Shown: positions 25,175-34,392, numbered from the stretch's first letter. The stretch is DNA of 64,000 nt from Paraburkholderia sp041321145 (GCF_041321145.1 NZ_JBGGWA010000005.1:310001-374000), one strand, 5' to 3'. The notes: generated by a model from the letters alone, not told the origin. A program made the numbers and translations.

Positions 25175-26476
25175 ATGCAAAGCTATTACGAAGCCACCGT
25201 CACCCGTTGCGCCGGATGCTCGTCCCCTTATGCGCCGCTCACCGGCCGGCGCAGCGCCAATGTCTGCATCATCGGCGGCGGTCTCGCGGGTTTGTCCACG
25301 GCGTTGGGCCTCGCCGAGCGCGGCGTCGCCGACGTAGCCGTGCTCGAAGCCCAGCAGGTGGGCTTCGGCGCCTCCGGACGCAACGGCGGATTCGTGTTCG
25401 GCGGCTACAGCCTCGACTGCGCCGATCTGCTGAAAACCCTCGGGCCGGCCCGCGCGCGCGAACTTTATACGCTGACCACGGATGCCGTGGATCTGATGCG
25501 CAAACGCATTCAGCGCTACCGCATCGATTGCGACGTGACCGACGCCGGCGTGATCCTCGCCAACTGGTTCGACGAACCGGCGCGGCTCGACACGCAACGG
25601 CGCTTGATGCGGAATTCGTTCGGCGTCGAGTGGGAAACGGTGGCGGCAGCGCCGCTCGCCTTGCAACTGAAGACGAGCCGTTATCACGGCGGCCTGTTCG
25701 AGCGCAACGCGTTCCACTTCCATCCACTGAAATATGTGCTCGGTGTGGCCGGCGCCGCGGCCGCCGCGGGCGTGCAGATCCACGAGAAGTCGCCGGTCGT
25801 ACGCTTGCAGCGCGAAGGCGCCGGTTTCGTGGTGCATACGCCGCACGGCGCGCTTGAAGCGCGTCACGTCGTGATGGCGGGCGGCGGCTATGCGCGCAAT
25901 GTCTACGCAAGGGTCGAGCGCGCGGTGCTGCCGATCGCCACCTACGTGATGGCGACCGAGCCGCTCGGCGCGCGATTGAACGACGCGATCGACACCAAAG
26001 CAGCCGTCTACGACACCCGCTTTGCCTTCGACTATTACCGCCCGCTGCCCGACACACGCATTCTGTGGGGCGGCCGCATCTCGGTGCGCGACCGCGCTCC
26101 CGAAGTCATCGCGCGCTTGCTGCGGCGCGATCTGCTGAAGGTCTATCCACAGTTGCACGACGTGCGTATCGACCACGCGTGGGGCGGCCTGATGAGCTAC
26201 GCGCGGCACAAGATGCCGCAAATCGGCCGTAGCACGGATGGCGTCTGGTACGCGGTCGGCTTCGGCGGCCACGGCATGGCGCCGACCACCGTATCCGGCG
26301 AATTGCTGGCGGCGGCCATCGCGGGCGAGCGGCCGGTGCCCGAGGCGTTCGCGGCCTTCGGCCTGACGCCCGCCTACGGCGCGCTGGGTCTCGCTGCAGC
26401 GCAACTGACCTACACCGCCATGCAAACGCGTGACGCACTCGCCGCACGGCGCCCCTCAACCCGGTCGACGCCGTGA
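25175..26476 (+). CDS. FAD-dependent oxidoreductase, DAO/PuuB-like
   Basis: A 434-residue flavoenzyme of the D-amino acid oxidase superfamily. The FAD-binding Rossmann start is ANVCIIGGGLAGLSTALGLAERG, and the second FAD segment includes VAFGASGRNGGFVFGG-like residues (GFGASGRNGGF). Near the C-terminus it has WYAVGFGGHGMAPTT. Such proteins oxidise secondary amines (for example sarcosine or gamma-glutamylputrescine). An N-terminal Cys pair (RCAGC) is unusual for the family. The start at 25175 (ATG) is chosen over 25100, whose extra residues would run through the upstream terminator. It is separated from the sigma genes by a terminator, so it is probably not in their operon. Confidence 0.8.
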   Translation: MQSYYEATVTRCAGCSSPYAPLTGRRSANVCIIGGGLAGLSTALGLAERGVADVAVLEAQQVGFGASGRNGGFVFGGYSLDCADLLKTLGPARARELYTLTTDAVDLMRKRIQRYRIDCDVTDAGVILANWFDEPARLDTQRRLMRNSFGVEWETVAAAPLALQLKTSRYHGGLFERNAFHFHPLKYVLGVAGAAAAAGVQIHEKSPVVRLQREGAGFVVHTPHGALEARHVVMAGGGYARNVYARVERAVLPIATYVMATEPLGARLNDAIDTKAAVYDTRFAFDYYRPLPDTRILWGGRISVRDRAPEVIARLLRRDLLKVYPQLHDVRIDHAWGGLMSYARHKMPQIGRSTDGVWYAVGFGGHGMAPTTVSGELLAAAIAGERPVPEAFAAFGLTPAYGALGLAAAQLTYTAMQTRDALAARRPSTRSTP

Positions 26477-26570
26477 CGCTTTCCAATACCTTGCCGCTTA
26501 TGCCGGAGACCCGCTCCAGACGCCAGTTTCGCCATGCTAGAATGCGCCGTCACTGCCGCTCGAATACACA

Positions 26571-27281
26571 ATGAAAAAGGGAAGCAAGGCCGCCGAGCCT
26601 GATACCAACGGCATCGCGTCCGACACGCCACGTACCGACGCACGACGGAGCGACGCCCGGCGCAAGTACGATCCCGAACAGACGAAGCGCAACATCCTCG
26701 ACGTCGCGACCCAGGAGTTCTCCGCGATGGGACTGACCGGTGCGCGGGTCGACGCGATTGCGGAGCGCACGAACACCACCAAGCGCATGCTGTACTACTA
26801 CTTCGGCAGCAAGGAAGGGTTGTACCAGGCGGTATTGGAAAAGGTGTACGGCGACATTCGCGCGCTCGAACAGGATCTGCACGTCAGCGAGCTCGATCCC
26901 GTAGAGGGCATGCGGGCGCTAGTCGAATTCACTTTCGACTACCACGACCGCCAGCGCGACTTCGTGCGCCTCGTGACGATCGAAAACATTCACGGCGCGA
27001 AGTATGTCGAGCAGGTGAAGACCTTCAAAGGCCGTAACGTCACCGTCATCCATACGATCGAAGATCTGCTCACACGCGGTATCGCGGCGGGACAATTCCG
27101 CAGCGACATCGACGCCATCGACCTGCACCTGATGATCAGCTCGCTGTGTTTTCACCGCGTGGGCAATCGCCATACGTTCGGCACGGCGTTCGGCCGCGAT
27201 CCGTCGCACCCGCGCTTGCGAGCGCGGCATCGCGCGATGATTGTCGACGCCGTGCTGCGTTTCGTGCGCAAAGACGATTGA
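26571..27281 (+). CDS. TetR-family regulator beside the quinate/shikimate genes
   Basis: A 236-residue protein with a polar N-terminal extension (1-34) and a TetR HTH (NILDVATQEFSAMGLTGARVDAIAERTNTTKRMLYYYFGSKEGLY, positions about 40-85). It has a conserved helical ligand domain of the TetR_C kind. It is convergent with the transporter gene of the adjacent quinate/shikimate unit. It may regulate those genes, and repeats in the divergent promoter region are candidate targets, but no direct proof is seen. Confidence 0.88.
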   Translation: MKKGSKAAEPDTNGIASDTPRTDARRSDARRKYDPEQTKRNILDVATQEFSAMGLTGARVDAIAERTNTTKRMLYYYFGSKEGLYQAVLEKVYGDIRALEQDLHVSELDPVEGMRALVEFTFDYHDRQRDFVRLVTIENIHGAKYVEQVKTFKGRNVTVIHTIEDLLTRGIAAGQFRSDIDAIDLHLMISSLCFHRVGNRHTFGTAFGRDPSHPRLRARHRAMIVDAVLRFVRKDD

Positions 27282-27298
27282 GGCGACGCTGAAACGCA

Positions 27299-27333
27299 AG
27301 AAAGGGGACGTGGCCTCGCCGCGTCCCCTTTCT
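27299..27333. terminator. Bidirectional terminator between TetR and MFS genes
   Basis: A perfect 12-bp stem (AGAAAGGGGACG at 27299-27310, CGTCCCCTTTCT at 27322-27333) with an 11-base loop sits in the convergent gap between the TetR gene and the transporter gene. The A- and T-rich ends suit termination in both directions. Confidence 0.75.
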
Positions 27334-27359
27334 CGATCCATCCGGTCAAGCCATGCCGC

Positions 27360-28721
27360 TCAATCCACCAGCACGATCCGCTTGATATCGCCGACGATAA
27401 AGATGTACGACAGCGCGCCGATCAACGCGATCGCGCCGATAAACACCAGCGCACCGACAAACGAGCCGGTTGCCGCAACGATAAACCCCACCACCAGCGG
27501 CGTGACGATGCCGGCCAGATTCGCCGCAAAGTTAAAGATGCCGCCGGTCACGCCGAGCAGACCATCGGGTGCGATGTCCGACACCAGCGTCCAACCCAAG
27601 GCCGCCATCCCCTGCGCGAAAAACGCCACCGACAGAATCGCGATCACCGCCACGTTGCTCTCGACATAGTTGGCGAGAATGATCGTCGACGCAAGCAACA
27701 GGCCGGCGATGATCGGCAGCTTGCGCGCCACGTTTGCCGACTTGCCGCGCCGCAGCAGCCAATCGGAGAAGATACCGCCGAACATCACGCCGATCGACGC
27801 GGCAATGAACGGCATGATCGCGAAGAAGCCGATCTTCAGCCATGCCATATGGCGTTCGGTGGCGAGGTACGTGGGGAACCAGGTGAGGAAGAACACCAGC
27901 GTCGAGTTGCCGGCGAACTGGCCGAGGCAGATGCCGGTCAGTTGACGATGCTTGAGGAGGCGCCCAATGGTGCGCCATTCAAAACCGCTCTTTGCCGGTG
28001 CGCCGGAGGAATCGGCGTCCTTCTTCCGGTGCGTCAGACCGCCGCCCGCTTCGATATAGTCGAGTTCCGCCTGATTGGCCGACGGATGATCGCGCGGCTC
28101 GCGATAGAACATCCACCAGATCACGCCGAACACCAGGCCCACGCCACCCACCGTGTAGAACAGCGAACGCCAGCCGAACGCGCCCATCAGCATGAACAGA
28201 AACGGGCTGAAAAACGCGAGGCCGATATATTCGCCGACCGTGTAGGTGCCGGTCGCCATGGCGCGTTCGCTCTGCGGAAACCAGGTCGCCACCACGCGGC
28301 TATTGGTCGGAAAGCATGGCGCTTCCGACACGCCGAGGCCGAGCCGGAACACGAACAACGCGCCGATGCCATGCACGAGGCCTTGCGCCAGCGTGCACAG
28401 CGACCAGAACGTCATCGACAGGAAATACGTGAGCTTGCTGCCGAAACGGTCGAGAAACAGGCCGCCCGGAATCTGCGAAGCCACATAGCTCCACGAGAAC
28501 ACGGAGAACAGCAGCCCCATCAGCGCGGCATTGATGCCGAGCTCCTTGGTCAATTGCGGCGCCGCGATGCCGAGCACCGTGCGGTCCAGATAGTTGATCA
28601 TCGTGCCGACCGCAAGTAGCCCGAGAATCTGATAGCGGGCTTTCGAGCGGCGCACGGTGCTCGCCGTGGCATCCGCCTGGCGCGTTGCGTCGGCGGGAGT
28701 GGATTGAGTGGGTTGCGGCAT
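27360..28721 (-). CDS. MFS transporter (anion:cation symporter family), likely quinate/shikimate importer
   Basis: A 453-residue, 12-helix transporter. It shows ACS-family hallmarks: GTMINYLDRTVLGIAAPQLT in helix 1 and GGLFLDRFGSKLTYFLS in the loop after helix 2. It also has the helix 4 motif FRLGLGVSEAPCFPTNSRVV. It lies downstream of the quinate/shikimate dehydrogenase gene (72-base gap) in a leftward unit, so import of quinate or shikimate is likely. Glucarate or galactonate transporters share this family and cannot be excluded by sequence alone. Confidence 0.85.
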   Translation of the reverse strand: MPQPTQSTPADATRQADATASTVRRSKARYQILGLLAVGTMINYLDRTVLGIAAPQLTKELGINAALMGLLFSVFSWSYVASQIPGGLFLDRFGSKLTYFLSMTFWSLCTLAQGLVHGIGALFVFRLGLGVSEAPCFPTNSRVVATWFPQSERAMATGTYTVGEYIGLAFFSPFLFMLMGAFGWRSLFYTVGGVGLVFGVIWWMFYREPRDHPSANQAELDYIEAGGGLTHRKKDADSSGAPAKSGFEWRTIGRLLKHRQLTGICLGQFAGNSTLVFFLTWFPTYLATERHMAWLKIGFFAIMPFIAASIGVMFGGIFSDWLLRRGKSANVARKLPIIAGLLLASTIILANYVESNVAVIAILSVAFFAQGMAALGWTLVSDIAPDGLLGVTGGIFNFAANLAGIVTPLVVGFIVAATGSFVGALVFIGAIALIGALSYIFIVGDIKRIVLVD

Positions 28722-28793
28722 GTTGTGTTTGTCTCCTCGATCTGGTCGTGGTCCGGTTGCGTACCCGTTCGGTACCGGTTCTGTACTCGCGGC

Positions 28794-29672
28794 TTAGCGT
28801 TGCAGCAACGCTTGGAAATGCGTGTAAACGCGCTCGGCGTCCGGTTCCAGACCCGTGAAAATGCGCATCGCGTCGACCGCCTGATACACCGCCATGCCGC
28901 CGCCGCTCAACGTGCGGCAGCCGAGCGCCTCCGCGGCCTGCAACAGCGCGGTGCGGATCGGGAAATACACGATGTCCGCCACCCACAGATCGCGGTGCAG
29001 CAATTCGGCCGGCAACGGCAAGCCCGGCAATTTCGCCATGCCGGTGGGCGTCGCGTGAATCAGGCCATTGGCGGCGGCGAGCGATTCGGCAAGCGAACTG
29101 CCCGCGCTGACGGTGGAGGCAGGGAACCGCGTCTGCAATTCCGCAGCGAGGGATGTGGCGCGCGCGGCATCCACGTCGAAAAGCGTGAGCGTTTGCGCGC
29201 CCATGGTCAGCGCGGCATGCGCGACCGCTGCGCCCGCGCCGCCCGCGCCCAGTTGCACGACGCGTTCCAGCGACACGTCCGGCAAGCCGCGTTGAAACGC
29301 ACGCGCGAAACCGGACCAGTCCGTGTTGTGGCCGATACGTTTGCCGTCTTTGAATAGGACCGTGTTGACCGCGCCGAGTGCGCGCGCTTCGTCGGACAGT
29401 TCGTCAAGCAGCGGGATGACCGCCTGCTTGCACGGATACGTGATGTTCAGTCCGTTGTAGCCCATGCGTTCAGCGGCCACCAGCAAATCGGAGAGCGCCG
29501 TAATGTCGAGCTTCAACGCTTCCAGATCGATACGCCGGTACACATAGTGCAGGCCGAGCTTGCTGCCCTCTTCTTCATGCATCGCGGGGCTGAGCGATCC
29601 GCCGATGCCTGAGCCGATCAGACCGACAAGATACGATTTTGTGCCCGCTTGTGGGTTCGTTTGTGGGTTCAT
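28794..29672 (-). CDS. Quinate/shikimate dehydrogenase (AroE/QsuD-like)
   Basis: A 292-residue enzyme. The substrate domain has IGSGIGGSLSPAMHEEEGSK with the SLSP substrate motif, then NITYPCKQAVIPLLDEL with the catalytic Lys, and HNTDWSGFARAF. The nucleotide domain has LGAGGAGAAVAHA. The SLSPAMHEEEG and YRRIDL style resembles the catabolic quinate/shikimate dehydrogenases more than biosynthetic AroE. It would oxidise quinate or shikimate to dehydroquinate or dehydroshikimate. Its start overlaps the aroQ stop (ATGA). The cofactor, NAD or NADP, cannot be read with confidence. Confidence 0.87.
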   Translation of the reverse strand: MNPQTNPQAGTKSYLVGLIGSGIGGSLSPAMHEEEGSKLGLHYVYRRIDLEALKLDITALSDLLVAAERMGYNGLNITYPCKQAVIPLLDELSDEARALGAVNTVLFKDGKRIGHNTDWSGFARAFQRGLPDVSLERVVQLGAGGAGAAVAHAALTMGAQTLTLFDVDAARATSLAAELQTRFPASTVSAGSSLAESLAAANGLIHATPTGMAKLPGLPLPAELLHRDLWVADIVYFPIRTALLQAAEALGCRTLSGGGMAVYQAVDAMRIFTGLEPDAERVYTHFQALLQR

Positions 29673-30124
29673 TTGGCCGCCCTATCCTTAAGGAGGGTCG
29701 CCATCCGCTCCAGCGCGAGCACATAGCCTTGTGTGCCGCAACCGACGATGATCGCCTCGGCCACCGCCGACACGTACGAGTGATGCCGGAACGCTTCGCG
29801 ACGATGCACGTTTGAAATATGCACTTCGATGACGGGCTTCTCGATGGCCGTGAGCGCATCGGCGATCGCCACCGAGGTATGCGTGTAAGCCGCCGGATTG
29901 ATGACGATGCCGTCGACCTTGGTACGGGCCGCATGCAGCCAGTCGATGAGTTGATGCTCGGCGTTCGATTGGCAGAAGTCAATCGACAGGTCGAGGCGCT
30001 CGCCCGCGTCGCGGCAAAGCTTCGCGACGTCGTCGAGTGTTTCCGAGCCGTAGATGGTCGGCTCACGCGTGCCGAGCAGATTAAGGTTCGGTCCGTTGAG
30101 GACCAGCACTGATGCAAAACTCAT
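29669..30124 (-). CDS. aroQ: Type II 3-dehydroquinate dehydratase
   Basis: A 151-residue type II dehydroquinase. Key motifs are LNGPNLNLLGTREPTIYG with the catalytic Tyr, FCQSNAEHQLIDWLH, NPAAYTHTSVAIADAL and EVHISNVHRREAFRHHS. It converts 3-dehydroquinate to 3-dehydroshikimate. The ATG at 30124 follows GCAGGAG; upstream in-frame residues are not family-like. It is the first gene of the leftward unit (aroQ, dehydrogenase, transporter) and is divergent from the dehydroshikimate dehydratase gene, so it is the catabolic copy. Confidence 0.95.
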   Translation of the reverse strand: MSFASVLVLNGPNLNLLGTREPTIYGSETLDDVAKLCRDAGERLDLSIDFCQSNAEHQLIDWLHAARTKVDGIVINPAAYTHTSVAIADALTAIEKPVIEVHISNVHRREAFRHHSYVSAVAEAIIVGCGTQGYVLALERMATLLKDRAAK

Positions 30125-30250
30125 GACGACCACTCCTGCAAAAGTAAGGCATAAAGCGGGCCACGACACGCGCCGCAGCTCTACAACGTGAACGCAGTGT
30201 GCGCCCATTGGCCGCGGTCGTCATTCGGGGTTTATACGAATTTGTACCAT

Positions 30251-30336
30251 CTAGTTAGTTTGTATAGAATTGCGGAAACTTGGGCTATAGCGGGTTATTC
30301 CGGCCTGTGTATTGCTAGTCAAGAGTAACTAGTTAG
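30251..30336. promoter_or_regulatory. Candidate regulator sites in the aroQ/dehydratase divergent promoter region
   Basis: The 322-base gap between the divergent units is AT-richer than its surroundings. CTAGTTAG occurs at 30251-30258 and again at 30329-30336. The second copy is part of an inverted repeat, CTAGT (30315-30319) and ACTAG (30328-30332). These are candidate targets for the TetR-type regulator. No other gene is seen in the gap. Confidence 0.45.
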
Positions 30337-30446
30337 ACCATTTTGCGCATTGCAGCATGGCGGCCCGCAAGACATGCGGTTGCGGCACGGCGGCCGCTTT
30401 CGCGCCCTTTCCAACCGCCGTTTCATCGTTTTTGCAGGAGCCGTTC

Positions 30447-32330
30447 ATGCAACGTTCGATTGCCACCGTGTCGATCAGCGGGACCCTCGTCGAGAAGCTG
30501 ACCGCAATCCAGGCGGCGGGCTTCGACGGCGTTGAGATTTTCGAGAACGATCTGCTGTATTTCGACGGCTCGCCTGCCGATGTGCGGCGCATTGCCGACG
30601 ATCTCGGCCTGAAAATCATGCTGTTCCAGCCGTTCCGCGATTTCGAGGGCGTAAGCCCGGAGCGCCTCGAGCGCAATCTCGATCGGGCGAAGCGCAAGTT
30701 CGACGTGATGCACGAACTGGGCACGGACCGGATTCTGGTGTGCAGCAACGTTTCGCCCGACACCATCGGCGACGATTCGCTCATCACCGACCAGTTAGGT
30801 GCGCTGGCCCGCGCGGCCGAAGCGGCCGGCGTGATCGCCGGCTATGAAGCGCTCGCGTGGGGCAAGCACGTGAAGACCTACCGCCACGCATGGAAACTCG
30901 TCAACGCGGTGAATCATGCGAATCTCGGGCTCGTGCTCGACAGCTTTCACACGCTGTCGCTGAACGATACGGTGGAGGCAATCGCCGACATTCCGGGCGA
31001 GCGCATCGCCTTCGTGCAGATCGCCGACGCGCCCAAGCTCGCCATGGACGTGCTCGAATGGAGCCGCCACTACCGCTGCTTCCCGGGCCAGGGCGATTTC
31101 GATCTGGCCGGCTTTACCGCGCAGGTCGTGAAAAGCGGCTACACAGGGCCGCTTTCGCTCGAAATTTTCAACGACGGCTTTCGCGCCGCGCCCACCACGA
31201 TCACCGCCGCGGACGGCCACCGCTCGCTGCTGTTCCTTGAGGAGCAGACCCGCGCGCTGCTTGAAGGCACACAGCAGCCGGTGGGCGAGCTCTATCGATC
31301 GCCGGCCGCGCCCGCGCACGTCGGCTACCAGTTCCTCGAGTTCGCGGTCGACCGCACCACCCGCGCGCGCCTCGTCGACTGGCTCGGCAAGCTGCGCTTT
31401 CGCGAGGCCGGCCGGCATCGTTCGAAAGATGTGACGTTGTATCAGCACGGCGCGGCGTCGATCGTGCTGAACGCCGAGCCGGATTCGTTCGCCAACGCCT
31501 TCTTCCAGCAGCATGGTTTGTCGCTGTGCGCGTCGGCGTTTCGCGTGGACGACGCCAATCAGGCGTTCGAGCGTGCCGCCGGTTTCGGCTACGTGCCGTT
31601 CTCCGGTCAGATCGGCCCCAACGAGCGCGTGCTGCCCGCCGTGCAGGCGCCCGACGGCAGCCTGAACTATTTCGTCGACGAGACGCCGGATCAGCCCACG
31701 CTGTTCGAAGCCGATTTCGTCCTGACCGACGTCAACGGTCCCACCGAAGTGGGACCGCTCTCGCGCATCGACCATGTCTGCCTGTCGGTGCCTGCGCCGT
31801 CGTTGGATACGTGGGTTCTGTTTCTGAGAACCGCACTGGGCTTCCAGGCCGAGCCGGGCGTGCTGGTTCCCGATCCGTACGGGCTGGTGCGCAGCCGCGC
31901 GCTGCGCAGCCGTGACGGTTCGGTGCGCATTGTGCTGAACGCGTCGGTAGACCATCACACGGCGGTGGCCGAGGCATTGCATACCTATCACGGCTCGGGC
32001 CTGAACCACGTCGCGTTCAGCACCGGCGACATCTTCAGCGCGATTCCGGAGTTTGTCGCCGACGGTTTGCCAGTGCTGCGCATCCCGCGCAATTACTACG
32101 ACGACCTCGCCGCCCGCTACGCGCTGCCGGACGAAACGCTCGAGGCGCTGCGCGCGCACAATATTCTGTATGACCGGGACGAGCGCGGGGGCGAGTTCTT
32201 CCACGCTTACACCGAGCAACTGGATCAGCGCTTTTTCCTCGAAATCGTCGAACGGCGCGGCGGTTACGACGGCTATGGCGCGGCGAATGCGGCCGTGCGT
32301 CTCGCGGCGCAGGCCCAGCGCCGCAGATAG
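30447..32330 (+). CDS. quiC1: 3-dehydroshikimate dehydratase fused to HPPD-like domain (QuiC1 type)
   Basis: A 627-residue two-domain protein. Residues 1 to about 280 form a sugar-phosphate-isomerase-like TIM barrel (ATVSISGTLVEKLTAIQAAG; GLVLDSFHTLSLND; LSLEIFNDGFR) with metal-binding Glu/Asp/His. Residues about 290-627 form a two-repeat VOC domain like 4-hydroxyphenylpyruvate dioxygenase (RIDHVCLSVPAPSLDTW; GLNHVAFSTGDIFS; FFLEIVERRGGYDGYGAAN). The first domain turns dehydroshikimate into protocatechuate; the role of the second is less clear. The start at 30447 follows GCAGGAG at 30434-30440. Being divergent from aroQ, it completes the peripheral pathway from quinate to protocatechuate. Confidence 0.9.
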   Translation: MQRSIATVSISGTLVEKLTAIQAAGFDGVEIFENDLLYFDGSPADVRRIADDLGLKIMLFQPFRDFEGVSPERLERNLDRAKRKFDVMHELGTDRILVCSNVSPDTIGDDSLITDQLGALARAAEAAGVIAGYEALAWGKHVKTYRHAWKLVNAVNHANLGLVLDSFHTLSLNDTVEAIADIPGERIAFVQIADAPKLAMDVLEWSRHYRCFPGQGDFDLAGFTAQVVKSGYTGPLSLEIFNDGFRAAPTTITAADGHRSLLFLEEQTRALLEGTQQPVGELYRSPAAPAHVGYQFLEFAVDRTTRARLVDWLGKLRFREAGRHRSKDVTLYQHGAASIVLNAEPDSFANAFFQQHGLSLCASAFRVDDANQAFERAAGFGYVPFSGQIGPNERVLPAVQAPDGSLNYFVDETPDQPTLFEADFVLTDVNGPTEVGPLSRIDHVCLSVPAPSLDTWVLFLRTALGFQAEPGVLVPDPYGLVRSRALRSRDGSVRIVLNASVDHHTAVAEALHTYHGSGLNHVAFSTGDIFSAIPEFVADGLPVLRIPRNYYDDLAARYALPDETLEALRAHNILYDRDERGGEFFHAYTEQLDQRFFLEIVERRGGYDGYGAANAAVRLAAQAQRRR

Positions 32331-32522
32331 GCGATCGCGGCCCACAACGCTGGAAGACTGCGGTCAGTGAATTCAGACGGTCCGGGCACAGCGCGTGCTC
32401 TATCGGTTCGAGCAGGTGCGCCGCACCGATATAATGGCGGTTGATCCGCGGTCCGACGCGGCACGGCTGCCACTATGTGGGCGTCTTGCCCATCGTCGGC
32501 CGAATGAAACGCCAGGAGAGAT

Positions 32523-32855
32523 ATGAAGAAGTTTGCCGTAGTCCTATCAGTTCCCCTGCTTCTCAGCGCTTGTGCGTACTTCCAGAAGAATCCGGATGCC
32601 GGCGAGCCGGTCAAGGACACCACCACACAGCGCTCGGTCAACGACGTGGTTGCCTGCCTGACGCAAGAGGCGACCAGTCACAACGCCGCGTTCAAATCCA
32701 CGGCCATCCCCCAAGGCCAGATGCTCGACTTCGGCGATTCGAATATCGTCAAGGTGCGCAGCGACAACGGCGCGACCACTTACCGCTTCTATGCGGGCAA
32801 GCGTCATGTGGGCAATCTGTGGATCGAAGGGGCCAGTAAAACCTGCGCGCCGTAA
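32523..32855 (+). CDS. Small lipoprotein of unknown function
   Basis: A 110-residue protein with a lipoprotein signal (VVLSVPLLLSACAYF, lipobox LSAC, Cys17 expected to be lipidated). The mature part has no motif I recognise; two further Cys (in VVACLTQEA and at KTCAP near the end) could form a disulfide. AGGAGAGAT just before the ATG supports the start. It follows the quiC1 gene by 192 bases and is probably its own unit, with a role at the envelope that cannot be named. Confidence 0.8.
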   Translation: MKKFAVVLSVPLLLSACAYFQKNPDAGEPVKDTTTQRSVNDVVACLTQEATSHNAAFKSTAIPQGQMLDFGDSNIVKVRSDNGATTYRFYAGKRHVGNLWIEGASKTCAP

Positions 32856-33010
32856 GGCGAGCCCGGGTAACAATCGGCTAGGTGTAACGCTCGGTAACGT
32901 GTTCTGGTGCCATCTTCGTGTCACGGTGTTACAGGACAATGCCTCTTAAGAATCGTTTAAGTCTTCGTCCGCATGATCCACTCGACACTCTCCCGCACAA
33001 GGTGTGCCCC

Positions 33011-33271
33011 ATGAACCAGCCCGATCACACTATGAACGACTCACCGGCACCGGCCAGGCGGCCCACGATTTTGCGCCGGCTGCTGAGCCACCACGAGCTG
33101 GCGACGCTGCTGCTGTTGCTGCATGCGCCGATCGACGCATCCGCTAAACCCGAGATTCCGCAGCTTCACGAAGCCGGCTTGATCGAAACGGTCTCCGGCG
33201 ACTCAGGCGCTTCGCACATCCGTTTGACGCCTGAAGGCAACGCGGTGCTGCGCGGGCTTGGCGTGAAATAA
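33011..33271 (+). CDS. Small winged-helix-like protein of unknown function
   Basis: An 86-residue protein. After a basic N-terminus, residues about 28-86 resemble a compact winged helix: HELATLLLLLHAP, then IPQLHEAGLIETV, then SHIRLTPEGNAVLRGLGV. Such a single wing-helix unit occurs in small DNA-binding or partner proteins, but no family is recognised. The ATG at 33011 is chosen because the preceding frame (from 32918) looks non-coding. It is convergent with the GIY-YIG-like gene, 8 bases away. Confidence 0.6.
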   Translation: MNQPDHTMNDSPAPARRPTILRRLLSHHELATLLLLLHAPIDASAKPEIPQLHEAGLIETVSGDSGASHIRLTPEGNAVLRGLGVK

Positions 33272-33279
33272 GGCGCGGC

Positions 33280-33609
33280 TTACGCCTGCCACACGCCGTA
33301 CCCCGCCTCGCGCAGTCCAATCGCCAATTCCACTTCCATATCCTGTGCGCCGCGGTAAGGCATTGGATTGAACACTTCATACAACTCGGGCACGAGGCGC
33401 AGGCCATAGTCGCGCACATAGCGATTTGCCTGGATGCCGGCTTTGTGCCGGTCGAATCTCAGATCCGGGTCCAGTCCCGTCATTCCCACGTACACGCAAG
33501 GCTTGTCGAACCGGTAATCCGGATTCGCGCGGCGAAAGCGCGCCTCGTTCCAGACCTGGTCGTCCAGCGCGACGACGTAGACGTAGTAATGATGCTTACG
33601 ACGAACCAT
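33280..33609 (-). CDS. Small GIY-YIG-like nuclease-fold protein
   Basis: A 109-residue protein with the pattern YYVYVVALDD, CVYVGMTGLDPDLRFDRHKAG and VRDYGLRLVPELYE. This fits a GIY-YIG fold (first strand YVYV, second YVGMT, then an Arg-containing helix). The Glu usually found later for metal binding could be in MEVELAIGLREAG. It stands alone without a recognised partner domain. Proteins of this kind often carry misleading names in annotations. Its function may be in DNA processing but is not shown. Confidence 0.55.
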   Translation of the reverse strand: MVRRKHHYYVYVVALDDQVWNEARFRRANPDYRFDKPCVYVGMTGLDPDLRFDRHKAGIQANRYVRDYGLRLVPELYEVFNPMPYRGAQDMEVELAIGLREAGYGVWQA

Positions 33610-33621
33610 GTACGCGGCGGC

Positions 33622-34392
33622 TCAGCTTCGTGAGGTTCCGTGCAGCAGCATCCGGTACTCGGTCGGCGTAATGCCGACGGTCGCCTTGAATTGGCGCGTA
33701 AAGGCGCTGTGATCGGTGTAGCCGCAGAGCGCGGCGACGTCGGTGACTTTGTCGTGCGAGACCAGCAGCGCGGTGGCCGCGTCCAGCCGCGTTTTCAGCA
33801 ACACCTGACGCGGCGTCAAATGAAACACTTTGTGAAAGTAACGCTCGAGTTGCGCCACCGACATATCCGCCGTCGCAGCAAGCTGTTTCAGATTTAACGG
33901 CTGCACGTAATTTTCCTGGATGGACTGCACTACCGCAGCCAGCCGGCTGTAAGCGGGATGACTGCTTTCGTCCGCTTTCAGGTCGCGGGAGATGCCGGCG
34001 AGGCCGACCACTTTACCCGCTGGATCGCGCAACGGCTGTTTGCACGTCAGACACCAGCCAGGCTGGCGGCCGGGATACAGGTGCAGTTCCAGTTGATCGA
34101 TCATCTGGCTGCCGACGTTGATGATCGCTTCGTCCTGCGCCGTGTAGATGCGGCCGAAGCGGCGCGGGAATACGTCCTCGGCGGTCTTGCCGAGCAGCGC
34201 GGACTTTTCCTTGAAGCCGCAGCGCGAGGCCAGCGTGCGATTGACCAGCGCATAACGCGCCCGCGCATCCTTGACGAAGAACACGACGTCCGGCATCGCG
34301 TCGAACACAGGCTCGAGCAGCGTGAAATGCGACAGCATGCCGGACAAGGTTGCATCGTCCGGTTCGAGCGGATGAGCCAGCGTGTTCATCAT
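33622..34392 (-). CDS. AraC-family regulator with PAS domain (hydroxyproline locus)
   Basis: A 256-residue protein. A PAS domain spans about 20-135 (LEPVFDAMPDVVFFVKDARARYALVNRT; GLAGISRDLK). The C-terminal AraC HTH spans about 155-250 (NLKQLAATADMSVAQLERYFHKVF; VTDVAALCGYTDHSAFTRQFKATVG). It lies downstream of the hydroxyproline dehydrogenase genes on the same strand, 98 bases away. It is a likely activator of this catabolic cluster, possibly sensing hydroxyproline or a product through the PAS domain. Confidence 0.87.
   Translation of the reverse strand: MMNTLAHPLEPDDATLSGMLSHFTLLEPVFDAMPDVVFFVKDARARYALVNRTLASRCGFKEKSALLGKTAEDVFPRRFGRIYTAQDEAIINVGSQMIDQLELHLYPGRQPGWCLTCKQPLRDPAGKVVGLAGISRDLKADESSHPAYSRLAAVVQSIQENYVQPLNLKQLAATADMSVAQLERYFHKVFHLTPRQVLLKTRLDAATALLVSHDKVTDVAALCGYTDHSAFTRQFKATVGITPTEYRMLLHGTSRS

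Noticed and set aside
30795..32345. 516-residue minus-strand frame opposite quiC1
   Set aside because: Antisense to a well-supported enzyme; no recognisable domain or start.
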